Below, one piece after another: positions 44,431 to 52,946 of a stretch of DNA of 64,000 nucleotides; within the stretch, counting starts at the first letter, position 1; each line of letters starts with the position of its first letter. Under the pieces are notes generated by a model. It did no database searches, had not been told where the DNA came from, and was given only the letters and a program-made list of their open reading frames with translations. Source of the DNA: Leucobacter chromiireducens (GTDB lineage Bacteria > Actinomycetota > Actinomycetes > Actinomycetales > Microbacteriaceae); the NCBI RefSeq assembly GCF_003917135.1, contig NZ_RPDI01000003.1:1-64000 (forward strand), read 5' to 3'. The position numbers and the translations under genes are program-made.

Positions 44431-45120
44431 TTAGTTCTGCGGGGCGCGGCGCTTCGCACGCCAGGACTTGAAAGCTTTGAAGAGCTCGATGAGGATCGGG
44501 ATGCCGGGGATCAGCACGAGCACGATGATGAACACTTCGCTGTACTCGCGCACGAAGGGGATCTGGCCGAGGAAGTAGCCGAGCAGCGTCACGCCGACGC
44601 CCCAGAGCAGCGCGCCCACCGCGTTGTAGATGATGAACTGGCGGTAGCGCATGTTGCCGACGCCGGCGGCTGCGGGAACGAACGCGCGGAAGATCGGCAG
44701 GAAGCGCGCGATGATGATGGCCTTGGGGCCGTGCTTCTCGAAGAACTCGTGCGTGCGCGCCACGTTCTCCGGGTTGAAGAGCCGGCTCTTCTCTCGACTG
44801 AAGATCGAGGGGCCGAGCTTGCGCCCGATCATGAATCCCATCTGATCGCCCGCGAACGCGAACACGAACAGCAGCAGGCAGGTGATCCAGATCGGCACGT
44901 CGATGATGCCGGTCGCGGAGAACAGGCCGACCGTGAAGAGCAGCGAGTCGCCAGGCAGGAACGCGAGCACGAGCACGCCGGTCTCCAGGAACACGAAGGC
45001 GCACGCGAGGATGAGTGCGGCCCAGCCACCCGCCTTCAGCAGCGTTTCGGGGTCGAGCCAGTCGATCCCCAGCAGCGCTGGAACGATCGTCGCGGTCAGT
45101 GCGGCAAGGGTCGAGGTCAC
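44431..45120 (-). CDS. DedA-family membrane protein
   Basis: A 229-residue polytopic protein of the DedA/VTT superfamily, known as putative lipid flippases and proton-linked transporters. Motifs: ETGVLVLAFLPGDSLLFTVG, FAGDQMGFMIGRKLGP, and the VTT-loop sequence IIIARFLPIFRAFVPAAAGV followed by GNMRYRQF. GTG 45120 (VTSTLAAL) gives the usual N-terminus; longer in-frame versions are Pro/Arg-rich and unlike the family. It lies 90 bp upstream of the TPM gene on the same strand, possibly sharing a transcript with TPM and PspA. Confidence 0.9.
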   Translation of the reverse strand: MTSTLAALTATIVPALLGIDWLDPETLLKAGGWAALILACAFVFLETGVLVLAFLPGDSLLFTVGLFSATGIIDVPIWITCLLLFVFAFAGDQMGFMIGRKLGPSIFSREKSRLFNPENVARTHEFFEKHGPKAIIIARFLPIFRAFVPAAAGVGNMRYRQFIIYNAVGALLWGVGVTLLGYFLGQIPFVREYSEVFIIVLVLIPGIPILIELFKAFKSWRAKRRAPQN

Positions 45121-45281
45121 GTCGTTCGGCTCTGCTCTCGTGTGGGGTGCGCGGGTGCGCGGCGCGCAACCGAGCTTATTATGCCCCGGCCCGCTGGGGA
45201 GGGGCTGTCGATTCGGCACCCCCGTCTCACGAGCAGGAGGTAGGGTGAAGGGACTCAGCAGCAGGGCCGGAGGCACGCACG

Positions 45282-45968
45282 ATGAAGCCGAAACTCACTC
45301 GCTCCTCACACTCGCGACGCATTTCTGCGGTCGCGGCGCTCGCGGCGTGCGCGCTCGCGCTGACGGGCTGCATCACTGTGAACGTCCCCCCGCCCGGCGA
45401 CGGATCGGGAGCCGGCACCGGCTCGGGGTCCGACACCGGATCTGGATCCGGGCCCGGCTCGAGTTCGCCGAGTGGCGGCGCGCCGACGCACGACGACTTC
45501 CCCGCGACCGGGATCCCCTCCGAGGTGCGCTGGGCCACGGACTGGCTGGAGGGTTTCGAGTCCGAGGGCGCTGGCGTGCGCGGCAGCATCGTGGCCATCG
45601 AGCTCGAGTTCGAGCGCGAGCAGTGGATTTGGGAGGTCACCAGCCGCTTCCCGAGCGAGGGGCCAACGAACACGACCCCGGAGCGCGGCTTCGAGGCCGA
45701 CCTCGCCGCCGACTCACTCGCTGAGCTGCGCTCCCGCGAGGTGACGCTCGACGCCGAGGAGCGGGAGCCAACCAAGATCGGCATCGCCGAGGCAGCGCGG
45801 ATCTCCGGCGAGGTGTCGCCGAGCCCACGCCTCATCGCGCTCTCACTCGATCGGGATCGCGGCTCGGTGGTCTGGGAGGCCACCCTTCTCGACTCCGAGA
45901 CGCTGGTCGAGACGGAGCTCACGATCGACGCGACGACCGGGGAGATCCTCGCCCGCGACCGCGACTAG
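45282..45968 (+). CDS. PepSY-like domain lipoprotein
   Basis: A 228-residue lipoprotein: signal peptide with lipobox LTGC (Cys at about residue 30), then a Gly/Ser-rich linker of about 40 residues (GSGSDTGSGSGPGSSSPSGG) and two copies of a PepSY-like fold (IVAIELEFEREQWIWEVTS, and SVVWEATLLDSETLVETELT with DATTGEIL). PepSY domains are thought to inhibit proteases or sense envelope state. It is divergent from the DedA-TPM-PspA set, but a shared role is unproven. Confidence 0.82.
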   Translation: MKPKLTRSSHSRRISAVAALAACALALTGCITVNVPPPGDGSGAGTGSGSDTGSGSGPGSSSPSGGAPTHDDFPATGIPSEVRWATDWLEGFESEGAGVRGSIVAIELEFEREQWIWEVTSRFPSEGPTNTTPERGFEADLAADSLAELRSREVTLDAEEREPTKIGIAEAARISGEVSPSPRLIALSLDRDRGSVVWEATLLDSETLVETELTIDATTGEILARDRD

Positions 45969-45971
45969 CGA

Positions 45972-46015
45972 AACGCGTGTGCCCCGCCACCCCACAGGGC
46001 GACGGGGCACACGCG
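45972..46015. terminator. Bidirectional hairpin between lipoprotein gene and aspS
   Basis: ACGCGTGTGCCCCG (45972-45985) pairs with 46002-46015 around a 16-base loop, starting four bases after the lipoprotein stop and ending 13 bases before the convergent aspS stop. Confidence 0.7.
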
Positions 46016-46028
46016 TGCGGAGCCGCGA

Positions 46029-47372
46029 CTACGGCAGCAGGCGGTTCGGGCCGCGGAAGAGGTAGGTCACCTCGCGGATCGAGGACTGCTCGAGCAGCAG
46101 CATCAGCACGCGGTTGAGCCCCATGCCGAAGCCGCCGTGCGGGGGCACACCGTAGCGGAAGAAGTCGAGGTAGAACTCGAGCTCCTTCGGGTCCATGCCC
46201 TTCTCGATCGCCTGCGCCTCAAGCACCTCGATGCGGTGCTCGCGCTGGGCGCCGGTGGAGATCTCGGTGCCGCGGTAGATGAGGTCGTAGCTCTTCGTGA
46301 GGTTCGCGTCGTCCTCGTGGCGCATGTGGTAGAACGGGCGGATCGACGCGTCGTAGTCCGTGAGGAAGACGAAGTCGCTGCCGTGCTCTTCCTTCGCCCA
46401 CGCGGCGATCTGGCGCTCGCCCTCGGGGTCCATGTCGGCGTCAGCGCGGGGCACCTCGTAGCCGCGCGCCTTCACGATCTCCTTCGCCTCGGCGAGAGGA
46501 ACGCGCGGGAACGGGCGGGCCGGGACGGTGACCTCGATGCCGAAGAGCTTCTGGATCTCCTCGCCGTGCTTCTCCTTGACCGCGGTGAGGCCGGCGACGA
46601 TGAGCTCCTCGTGCAGCTCCATGACGTCGACGTGCGAGTCGATCCAGCTGAGCTCGGTGTCGACCGAGGTGAACTCCGTCGCGTGGCGCGAGGTGAACGA
46701 GGGATCGGCCCGGAACGCCGGGCCGACCTCGAAGATGCCGCCGAAGCCAGCGGCCTGCGCCATCTGCTTGAAGAACTGCGGGCTCTGCGCGAGGAACGCC
46801 TTGCCCTCGAAGTACTCGACCTCGAACAGCTCTGCGCGCGACTCGGAGGCTGAGGCCATGAGCTTCGGGGTCTGGATCTCGATGAAGCCTCGCTCCACCC
46901 ACACGTTCCGCAGCGCGTGCAGGAAGGTGGTCTGCACGCGGAAGACCAGGTTCTGCTCGGGGCGGCGGAGGTCGAGGAAACGCCAGTCGAGGCGCACGTC
47001 GATGCCCGAGTCGCCTGCGACGGGGTTGTCGGGGAGCGCCTTCGTGACGACCTCGATCGTCTCGATCTGAATCTCCACACCGCCGAGCTTCACGCGCTCG
47101 TTGTGCTGCAGCTCACCCGTCACGGTCACAAACGTGCCGTGCGTCAGCTCGGAGATGGTGGCCGTGCGGGGCACGAGGATGTCCGAACGGGGATTCTCAG
47201 GATCCGGCTCGCGCAGCACGCCGCCGTTCACGAGCTGCACGGCGCCCGACTCGTCGCGCAGCACCACGAACTGGACGTAGCGCTGATCGCGCACCTTCTC
47301 CACCCAGCCGGATACGCGCACGGTGCCGCCCTCGAGGGCAGGCAGGTCCTTGATCAATACACGCTCAGTCAC
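46029..47372 (-). CDS. aspS: Aspartate--tRNA(Asp/Asn) ligase, short non-discriminating type
   Basis: Class IIb aminoacyl-tRNA synthetase, 447 residues. The N-terminal OB-fold (VRVSGWVEKVRDQRYVQFVV) binds the anticodon; class II motif 2 is FEVGPAFRADPS and motif 3 is GGFGMGLNRVLMLLL. It lacks the large bacterial GAD insertion of the roughly 590-residue bacterial AspRS, so it belongs to the archaeal/eukaryotic-like group, usually annotated as aspartate--tRNA(Asn) ligase. Such enzymes also charge tRNA(Asn), and GatCAB then amidates Asp to Asn. Whether a discriminating AspRS exists elsewhere cannot be seen here. Confidence 0.93.
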   Translation of the reverse strand: MTERVLIKDLPALEGGTVRVSGWVEKVRDQRYVQFVVLRDESGAVQLVNGGVLREPDPENPRSDILVPRTATISELTHGTFVTVTGELQHNERVKLGGVEIQIETIEVVTKALPDNPVAGDSGIDVRLDWRFLDLRRPEQNLVFRVQTTFLHALRNVWVERGFIEIQTPKLMASASESRAELFEVEYFEGKAFLAQSPQFFKQMAQAAGFGGIFEVGPAFRADPSFTSRHATEFTSVDTELSWIDSHVDVMELHEELIVAGLTAVKEKHGEEIQKLFGIEVTVPARPFPRVPLAEAKEIVKARGYEVPRADADMDPEGERQIAAWAKEEHGSDFVFLTDYDASIRPFYHMRHEDDANLTKSYDLIYRGTEISTGAQREHRIEVLEAQAIEKGMDPKELEFYLDFFRYGVPPHGGFGMGLNRVLMLLLEQSSIREVTYLFRGPNRLLP

Positions 47373-47442
47373 CCCACCAGTCTACCCGCGCGCACCGGGG
47401 CGCACCGCGCGTACGGGCGCGCACACGGGGGCGCGCCCGATT

Positions 47443-47486
47443 AATAACTCGCAACAATGTGTCATATCACTTTGGCGAATAACTCG
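47443..47486. promoter_or_regulatory. Direct repeat AATAACTCG, possible regulator site
   Basis: AATAACTCG occurs at 47443-47451 and 47478-47486, 35 bp apart, in the AT-rich 174-bp gap between aspS and the divergent importer operon. The spacing of about three helical turns could suit a LysR- or TetR-type regulator, but none is encoded nearby. Speculative. Confidence 0.25.
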
Positions 47487-47546
47487 ATCGTTCCTACGCT
47501 GTCCCGTGTTCCGAAATCTCCGCACGGTCCCCGAAAGGACGCACCC

Positions 47547-48434
47547 ATGACCCGCTTTGCTCGCACCACACTCCTCGTCGGCGCACTCGCCGCTGTCGCG
47601 CTCGGCGCGAGCGGGTGCGCGCCAGCCGCTTCCGCGGACGGCGCCGGCACGGACTCCGGCGCAGCAGCCGAGCCCCAGAAGCTGCTCGTCGCCACCGGCG
47701 GCTCGCCACGGCCGTTCACGTTCCTCGACGAGAACGACGAGCTGACGGGCTACGACATCGAGATCCTCAAGCTCGTCGACGAGCAGGTCGAAGACCTCGA
47801 GTTCGAGTTCCAGATCGCCGAGTTCCCCGCGCTCTTCGCCGGGCTCGACTCCGGCCGCTTCAACATCGTGGCGAACAATCTCTCGGCCACCGAGGAGCGG
47901 CGCGAGAAGTACGACTTCTCCGACCCGTACATCGAGGCCCAGTTCGGGGTCGCGTACGCCGCGGGCTCCTCCATCGCCGGCGCGACGACCCTCGACGAGC
48001 TCGCGGGCAAGCGCACCTTCGGGGAGCCTGGGCTCAACTTCACGAAGATCCTCGAGGCGTACAACGAGGCGCACCCCGACAAGAAGATCGAGATCGAGTA
48101 CACCGAGCTCGACCTGCAGTCCCAGTACAAGAAGGTCGCGACGGGCGGCGCCGACTTCGTGTTCAGCGACAAGGTGGTCTACGACGGCTACGCGACGGGC
48201 GTGGACGTCGACTTCTCCCAGCTCGACGGCGAGCGGCTCGTCGAGGAGTACGGCACGAACCTGTTCTCGGCGTACGCGATCTCGAAGCAGACCCCCAACG
48301 TAGACCACGTCGTCGAGGAACTGAACGGGGCGCTGCGCACGCTCGCTGCGGACGGGACGCTCACGAAGCTGAGCGAGGAGTTCTTCGACGGCCTCGACGT
48401 GTCGCCCAAGACCGCACTCGCCGCCGGCGAGTAA
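47547..48434 (+). CDS. Amino-acid-type ABC transporter substrate-binding lipoprotein
   Basis: Family 3 solute-binding protein of 295 residues. Lipobox is GASGC after a hydrophobic run; the SBP_bac_3 fold shows in PFTFLDENDELTGYDIEIL, ALFAGLDSGRFNIVANNL and TEERREKYDFSDPYI. Start ATG 47547 with GAAAGGA upstream. First gene of a five-gene unit with permease, ATPase, flavin monooxygenase and GNAT. Cystine or S-substituted cysteine is a reasonable ligand from this context but is inferred. Confidence 0.93.
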   Translation: MTRFARTTLLVGALAAVALGASGCAPAASADGAGTDSGAAAEPQKLLVATGGSPRPFTFLDENDELTGYDIEILKLVDEQVEDLEFEFQIAEFPALFAGLDSGRFNIVANNLSATEERREKYDFSDPYIEAQFGVAYAAGSSIAGATTLDELAGKRTFGEPGLNFTKILEAYNEAHPDKKIEIEYTELDLQSQYKKVATGGADFVFSDKVVYDGYATGVDVDFSQLDGERLVEEYGTNLFSAYAISKQTPNVDHVVEELNGALRTLAADGTLTKLSEEFFDGLDVSPKTALAAGE

Positions 48435-48452
48435 GCGGGAATCGCCCAGGCT

Positions 48453-49205
48453 GTGGACACCATCATCGATTTCCCCGCGATCGGGAGGTACGTGCTCGAT
48501 CTGCTGCCGTACATCCCGGTGACGCTCGCGCTCAGCGTGGTCGCGACGGTGATCGGCACGCTGCTCGGGCTCGGGCTCGCGCTCGTCAAACTGGCGCGCG
48601 TGCCCGTGCTCAGCCAGCTCTGCGCCGTGCTGGTCTCCTATCTGCGCGGCACCCCGCCGCTCGTGCAGCTGCTGCTCAACGTGAACGCGGTGCCGATCGC
48701 GATCCTCTACATCAACCACGCGTTCGGCACGAGCTGGGACGCGATGGCGCTCTCGCCCTTCATCGTCGCGGCGTTCACGTTCGCGCTCACCGAGGCGGCG
48801 TACAGCTCCGAGACGATCCGCGCGGCGCTGCTCTCGGTCGACACGCGCGAGATCGAGGCGGCGCACGCACTCGGCATGACCCCGTGGCAGACGCTCACGC
48901 GAGTCACCGTGCCGAACGCCGCCGTTGTGGCGTTCCCCACGCTCGTGAACCACTTCATCGGCATGCTCAAGCAGTCCTCCCTCGCGTTCGTCGTGTCGAT
49001 CGTCGAGATCACGGCGTACGCGAAGATCCTCGGCGGGCGCGACTACCGCTTCTTCGAGGCGTACCTCGCGACCGCGATCATCTACTGGGCGCTCACGGTG
49101 CTCATCGAGCAGGCCGCGCGCTGGATCGAGCGTTCGATGGAGCGACCGCGCCCGGTGCGCGTGCGCGCCCAGCTCGCGCGAGTAACGAGCGAGGTGCGCG
49201 CATGA
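48453..49205 (+). CDS. Amino-acid-type ABC transporter permease
   Basis: A 250-residue permease of the HisM/TcyL type with about five membrane segments and the coupling motif EIEAAHALGMTPWQTLTRVT. The N-terminal YIPVTLALSVVATVIGTLLG and LRGTPPLVQLLL are typical of polar amino-acid permeases. A single permease suggests a homodimer. GTG start 18 bp after the binding-protein stop; the stop overlaps the ATPase start. Confidence 0.94.
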   Translation: MDTIIDFPAIGRYVLDLLPYIPVTLALSVVATVIGTLLGLGLALVKLARVPVLSQLCAVLVSYLRGTPPLVQLLLNVNAVPIAILYINHAFGTSWDAMALSPFIVAAFTFALTEAAYSSETIRAALLSVDTREIEAAHALGMTPWQTLTRVTVPNAAVVAFPTLVNHFIGMLKQSSLAFVVSIVEITAYAKILGGRDYRFFEAYLATAIIYWALTVLIEQAARWIERSMERPRPVRVRAQLARVTSEVRA

Positions 49206-49963
49206 TCGCGCTGCGCGGGATCACGAAGGCGTACGGCGAGCGCGTGATCCTCGACGGGCTCGACCTCGAACTCGCGGCGGGCGGGGTCACCGCGATCGTC
49301 GGGCCGTCCGGGGCCGGCAAGTCCACGCTGCTGCGGTGCTTCGACCTGCTGGAGCGGCCGGATGCCGGCACCGTGACGGTCGACGACGTGACGGTCGACG
49401 CGGCCGCCGCCAGCCGGGCCGATGTGCTCCGGCTGCGCCGCAGCACCGCGATGGTGTTCCAGCAGTTCCAGCTCTTCGCACGCAAGACCGCGCTCGAGAA
49501 CGTCGCAGAGGGACTGCGCGTCGTGCGCGGCGTGCCGCGCCGCGAGGCGGAGGCTGCCGCGGCGGTGCAGCTGGACCGGGTCGGCCTCTCGGCGCACGCC
49601 GGGCACTACCCCGCCCAGCTCTCCGGCGGCCAGCAGCAGCGGGTCGGGATCGCGCGTGCACTCGCCATGGAGCCGCGCGTGCTGCTGCTCGACGAGCCGA
49701 CGAGCGCCCTCGATCCCGAGCTGGTGGGAGAGGTGCTGCAGACCATCCGCGAGATCGCCGCCGCCGGGCAGACGATGGCGCTCGTCTCGCACGAGATGCA
49801 CTTCGTGCGGCAGATCGCCGACCGCGTCGTGTTCCTCGAGCACGGCCGCATCGTCGACGATGCCTCTCCCGAGGCGTTCTTCGGCCCGGACGCGAGCGAG
49901 CGCGCCCGCGCGTTCCTCCGCGAGTACCACCTGGCCCGCGGCGGCCCCGAATACCAAATCTGA
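49202..49963 (+). CDS. Amino-acid-type ABC transporter ATP-binding protein
   Basis: A 253-residue ATPase of the GlnQ/TcyN type: Walker A GPSGAGKST, Q-loop VFQQFQLFARKTALENV, signature LSGGQQQRVGIARALAME, Walker B VLLLDEPTSALDPEL, H-loop ALVSHEMHFVRQIADRV. The ATG overlaps the permease stop. It energises the permease homodimer and is followed by the flavin monooxygenase after 19 bp. Confidence 0.95.
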   Translation: MIALRGITKAYGERVILDGLDLELAAGGVTAIVGPSGAGKSTLLRCFDLLERPDAGTVTVDDVTVDAAAASRADVLRLRRSTAMVFQQFQLFARKTALENVAEGLRVVRGVPRREAEAAAAVQLDRVGLSAHAGHYPAQLSGGQQQRVGIARALAMEPRVLLLDEPTSALDPELVGEVLQTIREIAAAGQTMALVSHEMHFVRQIADRVVFLEHGRIVDDASPEAFFGPDASERARAFLREYHLARGGPEYQI

Positions 49964-49982
49964 TCATCCAAGGAGCACGGCA

Positions 49983-51032
49983 ATGACCACCGACACCCCA
50001 GCACCGCGGCCCCTCAAGAGCCTCGGCTTCATCCACCTCGTCCCCTTCGACCGCGCCGATCCGGGCCGCGGGCTGCGCGACGGCGTCGAACTCTTCCGCT
50101 ACGCGGAGGAGCTCGGCCTCGACAGCGGCTGGGTGCGCACGAGGCACCTGCAGTACGGGCTGCCCTCGCCCGCGGTGTTCTTCGGCGCGGTGGCGCGCGA
50201 GACCGAGCGCATCGGGCTCGGCACCGCGGTGATCCCGGTCGGACACGAGAACCCGTTCCGGCTCGCCGAGGATCTCGGTACCGCCGACGCGCTCTCGGGC
50301 GGCCGCGTACTCACCGGGGTGAGCGTGCACCCGCCCGGGTACGCCGACGAGGTGAACGACCTCGTGCACGACGCGGGCTGGCGCGACGAGGACTACGGCT
50401 ATGCGCGGATCGAGCGACTCCGCGGCCTCCTCGCCGGGGACCGCGTCCGAGAGGTGCCACCGTATGCCGGCATCGGCGGCGACATCGACTCAGAGCGCGT
50501 CGAGCCGCACAGCCCCGGGCTTGCTGATCGGCTCTGGTACGGCGGCGGCTCCCTGCGCTCCGCCGAGTGGACGGGGCGCGCCGGGCTGAACTGGCTCGTC
50601 AGCAACATCAGCACGACCGACACCGGCGATACGAACTTCGGGCGCGTGCAGCGCGCGCAGATCGACGCGTTCCGCGCGGCGCACCCGGCTGGCGACGCGG
50701 CGCGCGCATCGGTGGCGCGCGTGATCGTGCCGACCGACGGGGCGAGGCCCGAGCAGGTGGCGAAGTACCGCGCGTACGCCGAGGCACGCACGCCGCGCAC
50801 CGAGCAGGTGCACGGCGGCAAGACGATCATCGCCCGCGACGTGCTCGGCTCGCGCGACGAGATCGTCGAGTTCATCCGCACCGATCCGGCGTTCCTGGCC
50901 GCCGACGACTATCTCTTCGAGCTGCCGTTCGAGTTCGAGCTCGACGACTGGAAGCACATCCTGCACCAGCTCGCCACGAGCATCGGGCCGGCACTCGGGT
51001 GGCAGCCCGCCGCCGTGCGGGAGTCGGCGTGA
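49983..51032 (+). CDS. LLM-class flavin-dependent monooxygenase
   Basis: A 349-residue luciferase-like protein (LGFIHLVPFDRADPGRGL, VRTRHLQYGLPSPAVFFGAVARE, GTAVIPVGHENPFRLAEDL). Such enzymes need FMNH2 from a reductase and often oxidise carbon-sulfur or carbon-nitrogen compounds. In Bacillus subtilis the ytm/cmo operon combines an amino-acid importer, an LLM monooxygenase (CmoO) and an N-acetyltransferase (SnaA) for S-alkyl-cysteine salvage; the gene order here is a compact version. ATG 49983 follows AAGGAGC. The stop overlaps the GNAT start (GTGA). Confidence 0.87.
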   Translation: MTTDTPAPRPLKSLGFIHLVPFDRADPGRGLRDGVELFRYAEELGLDSGWVRTRHLQYGLPSPAVFFGAVARETERIGLGTAVIPVGHENPFRLAEDLGTADALSGGRVLTGVSVHPPGYADEVNDLVHDAGWRDEDYGYARIERLRGLLAGDRVREVPPYAGIGGDIDSERVEPHSPGLADRLWYGGGSLRSAEWTGRAGLNWLVSNISTTDTGDTNFGRVQRAQIDAFRAAHPAGDAARASVARVIVPTDGARPEQVAKYRAYAEARTPRTEQVHGGKTIIARDVLGSRDEIVEFIRTDPAFLAADDYLFELPFEFELDDWKHILHQLATSIGPALGWQPAAVRESA

Positions 51033-51541
51033 GCGTCACGGTGCGCGCGGCGCTACCAGGGGAGTACGCCGAGATCGATGAGCTCATCGGCGCGGCGTAC
51101 GCGCACGACTACGGCGAGCGCGACGCGGGCGGCGATCCGTTCCACGCGGCAGCCGTGCGCGCTCGCGTCGCCGACGTGTGGGTCGCGGCGGAGGGCGACG
51201 GGCCGCTGCTCGGCAGCGTCACGACCCGCCGCGCCGGCGGCCCGCCCCTGCACGAGGACGTCGCGGCGGACGAGCTCGATCTGCGCCTGCTCGGGGTGTC
51301 TCCTGCCGCGCGGAGGCGCGGGGTCGGCGCCGCGCTCATGCGCGACGTCGCGGCACGAGCCGCGGCCGCGGGGTTCCGCACCGTCGTACTGAAGACGGGC
51401 CCGGCGATGCTCGGCGCGCACCGGCTCTACGAGACGCTCGGCTACGAGCGCCGGCCCGAGCGCGATGGGCTGTGGATCGGAGGCGAGCGCACGCTCGACC
51501 TGTTCACGTACGCGTTTCCGCTCGCGCGGCGGGGCGGCTAG
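51029..51541 (+). CDS. GNAT-family N-acetyltransferase
   Basis: A 170-residue acetyltransferase with the acetyl-CoA loop in LRLLGVSPAARRRGVGAALM and the C-terminal GAHRLYETLGYERRPE. Start GTG 51029 overlaps the monooxygenase stop, so it belongs to the same operon. By analogy with SnaA it may acetylate an S-substituted cysteine before its cleavage; this is inference from operon make-up only. Confidence 0.85.
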   Translation: MSVTVRAALPGEYAEIDELIGAAYAHDYGERDAGGDPFHAAAVRARVADVWVAAEGDGPLLGSVTTRRAGGPPLHEDVAADELDLRLLGVSPAARRRGVGAALMRDVAARAAAAGFRTVVLKTGPAMLGAHRLYETLGYERRPERDGLWIGGERTLDLFTYAFPLARRGG

Positions 51542-51626
51542 CGCGGCTCGCGCCGACGCGCGCGGCAGGATCCCCAGCCCACACCCCAAGGGGGTATCTT
51601 CTCGGGATTCTCAGGTGCGCCGTACG

Positions 51627-51632
51627 TACAAT
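51627..51632 (+). promoter_or_regulatory. -10 box TACAAT for the phosphatase/cytochrome c operon
   Basis: TACAAT overlaps the first possible ATG (51631) and lies seven bases before GTG 51640. This argues that GTG 51640 is the true start and that the message is leaderless. Confidence 0.45.
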
Positions 51633-51639
51633 GGTCAGC

Positions 51640-52284
51640 GTGAGCGACAAACTGCTGCACCTGGTGCGCCATGGCGAGGTCCACAACCCCGACCTGGTGC
51701 TGTACGGGCGCATTCCCGGATTCCGCCTGTCAGAGCGCGGACACCGCATGGCGGAGGCCGCCGCGCTCGAGCTCGCGGGGAGCGACCGCGCCATCGCGAA
51801 GCTCTACGCCTCGCCGCTGGAGCGCGCGCAGCAGTCCGCGCGCCCCATCGCGAGCACCTTCGGCCTCGAGATCGTCACCGAAGAGGGCATCATCGAGCCG
51901 ACGAACTTCTTCGAGGGCAAGGTGAACTCCGGCCCGGATGCCGCCTTCAAGCAGGCGCGCTACTGGCACAAGTTCTGGAACCCGTTCCGGCCGAGCTGGG
52001 GCGAGCCCTACCGCCAGGTGGCCGCGCGCGTGCGGCAGGCGATGGACGACGCCTGGGCGAGCACGCGGGGCGGCGACATCGTGATGGTGTCTCACCAGTC
52101 ACCGATCTGGATGGCGCACCTCGACATCGCGGGCAAGCCCCTCTTCCACAACCCGGCCTCGCGGCGCTGCGAGCTGTCGAGCATCACGAGTTTTGAGAAG
52201 CGCGGCGAGCGCTGGTTCGAGGTCGACTACCGCACCCCGGCCGCCGGCCTGCTCGACGACGCCGTTGATGTGGGGGCCGTATGA
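51640..52284 (+). CDS. Histidine phosphatase (phosphoglycerate-mutase-like) family protein
   Basis: About 214 residues with the catalytic phosphohistidine motif LLHLVRHGEVHNP at the N-terminus, YASPLERAQQSA, and the second catalytic His in DIVMVSHQSPIWMAHL. This branch, encoded ahead of resA-ccdA-resB in many actinobacteria, is annotated as histidine phosphatase; its substrate and link to cytochrome c maturation are not known. Start chosen as GTG 51640 because a -10 box overlaps the ATG at 51631. Its stop overlaps the resA start (ATGA). Confidence 0.88.
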   Translation: MSDKLLHLVRHGEVHNPDLVLYGRIPGFRLSERGHRMAEAAALELAGSDRAIAKLYASPLERAQQSARPIASTFGLEIVTEEGIIEPTNFFEGKVNSGPDAAFKQARYWHKFWNPFRPSWGEPYRQVAARVRQAMDDAWASTRGGDIVMVSHQSPIWMAHLDIAGKPLFHNPASRRCELSSITSFEKRGERWFEVDYRTPAAGLLDDAVDVGAV

Positions 52285-52940
52285 TCCGCAGGAAGACCTG
52301 GGCCGTCGCGGCCCTCGCGCTGAGCGCAGCGCTCGCGCTGTCCGCGTGCAGCAGCGGGGGCGGTAGCGATCTCTCGAAGCAGTGGGAGGAGGGCAGCGAC
52401 AAAGGCTACGTCTCCGGCGACGGTACCTCGGCGAGCTTTGCACCGGCAGAGCGCACCGATCCCGTCGTGTTCTCCGGCGAGACCGAGCACGGCGAGGAGC
52501 TGAGCTCCGATGACCTCACCGGCCAGGTCACCGTGGTCAACTTCTGGTACGCGGGCTGCCCGCCGTGCCGCGCCGAGGCCCCCGACCTGGTGGCCGCGTA
52601 CGACGAGTTCAGCACACAGGGCGTCGCCTTCCTCGGTGTGAACACGCGCGATCAGGCCGAGCAGGCGCAGCAGTTCGCCAAGGAGTTCGCCGTCGAGTAC
52701 CCCTCGATCATGGACATGCCGGGCGGCCGCGCCGTGCAGCGCGCGTTCGCCGGCCAGGTGCCGCTGAACGCCGTCCCGACCACCCTGATCCTGGACCGCG
52801 AGGGCAGGGTCGCGCACCGCGTGCTCGGTATGCTCGCCGGAGAATCGCAGCTGCGCACCCTCATCGAGGAGACCCTCGCCGAGGGCGATGCGCCAGCCAC
52901 TGCGGGGGACAGCGAGAACTCCCCGGCCGGCGAGCAGTAG
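52281..52940 (+). CDS. resA: TlpA/ResA-type thioredoxin lipoprotein
   Basis: Extracytoplasmic, membrane-anchored thioredoxin of 219 residues. Lipobox LSAC near residue 23. Active site NFWYAGCPPCRAEAPDL (CPPC) and the cis-Pro loop NAVPTTLILD. It reduces the heme-binding cysteines of apocytochrome c with electrons from CcdA. Located between the histidine phosphatase and ccdA. The C-terminus has a short acidic, low-complexity tail. Confidence 0.94.
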   Translation: MIRRKTWAVAALALSAALALSACSSGGGSDLSKQWEEGSDKGYVSGDGTSASFAPAERTDPVVFSGETEHGEELSSDDLTGQVTVVNFWYAGCPPCRAEAPDLVAAYDEFSTQGVAFLGVNTRDQAEQAQQFAKEFAVEYPSIMDMPGGRAVQRAFAGQVPLNAVPTTLILDREGRVAHRVLGMLAGESQLRTLIEETLAEGDAPATAGDSENSPAGEQ

Positions 52941-52946
52941 CCGCGC

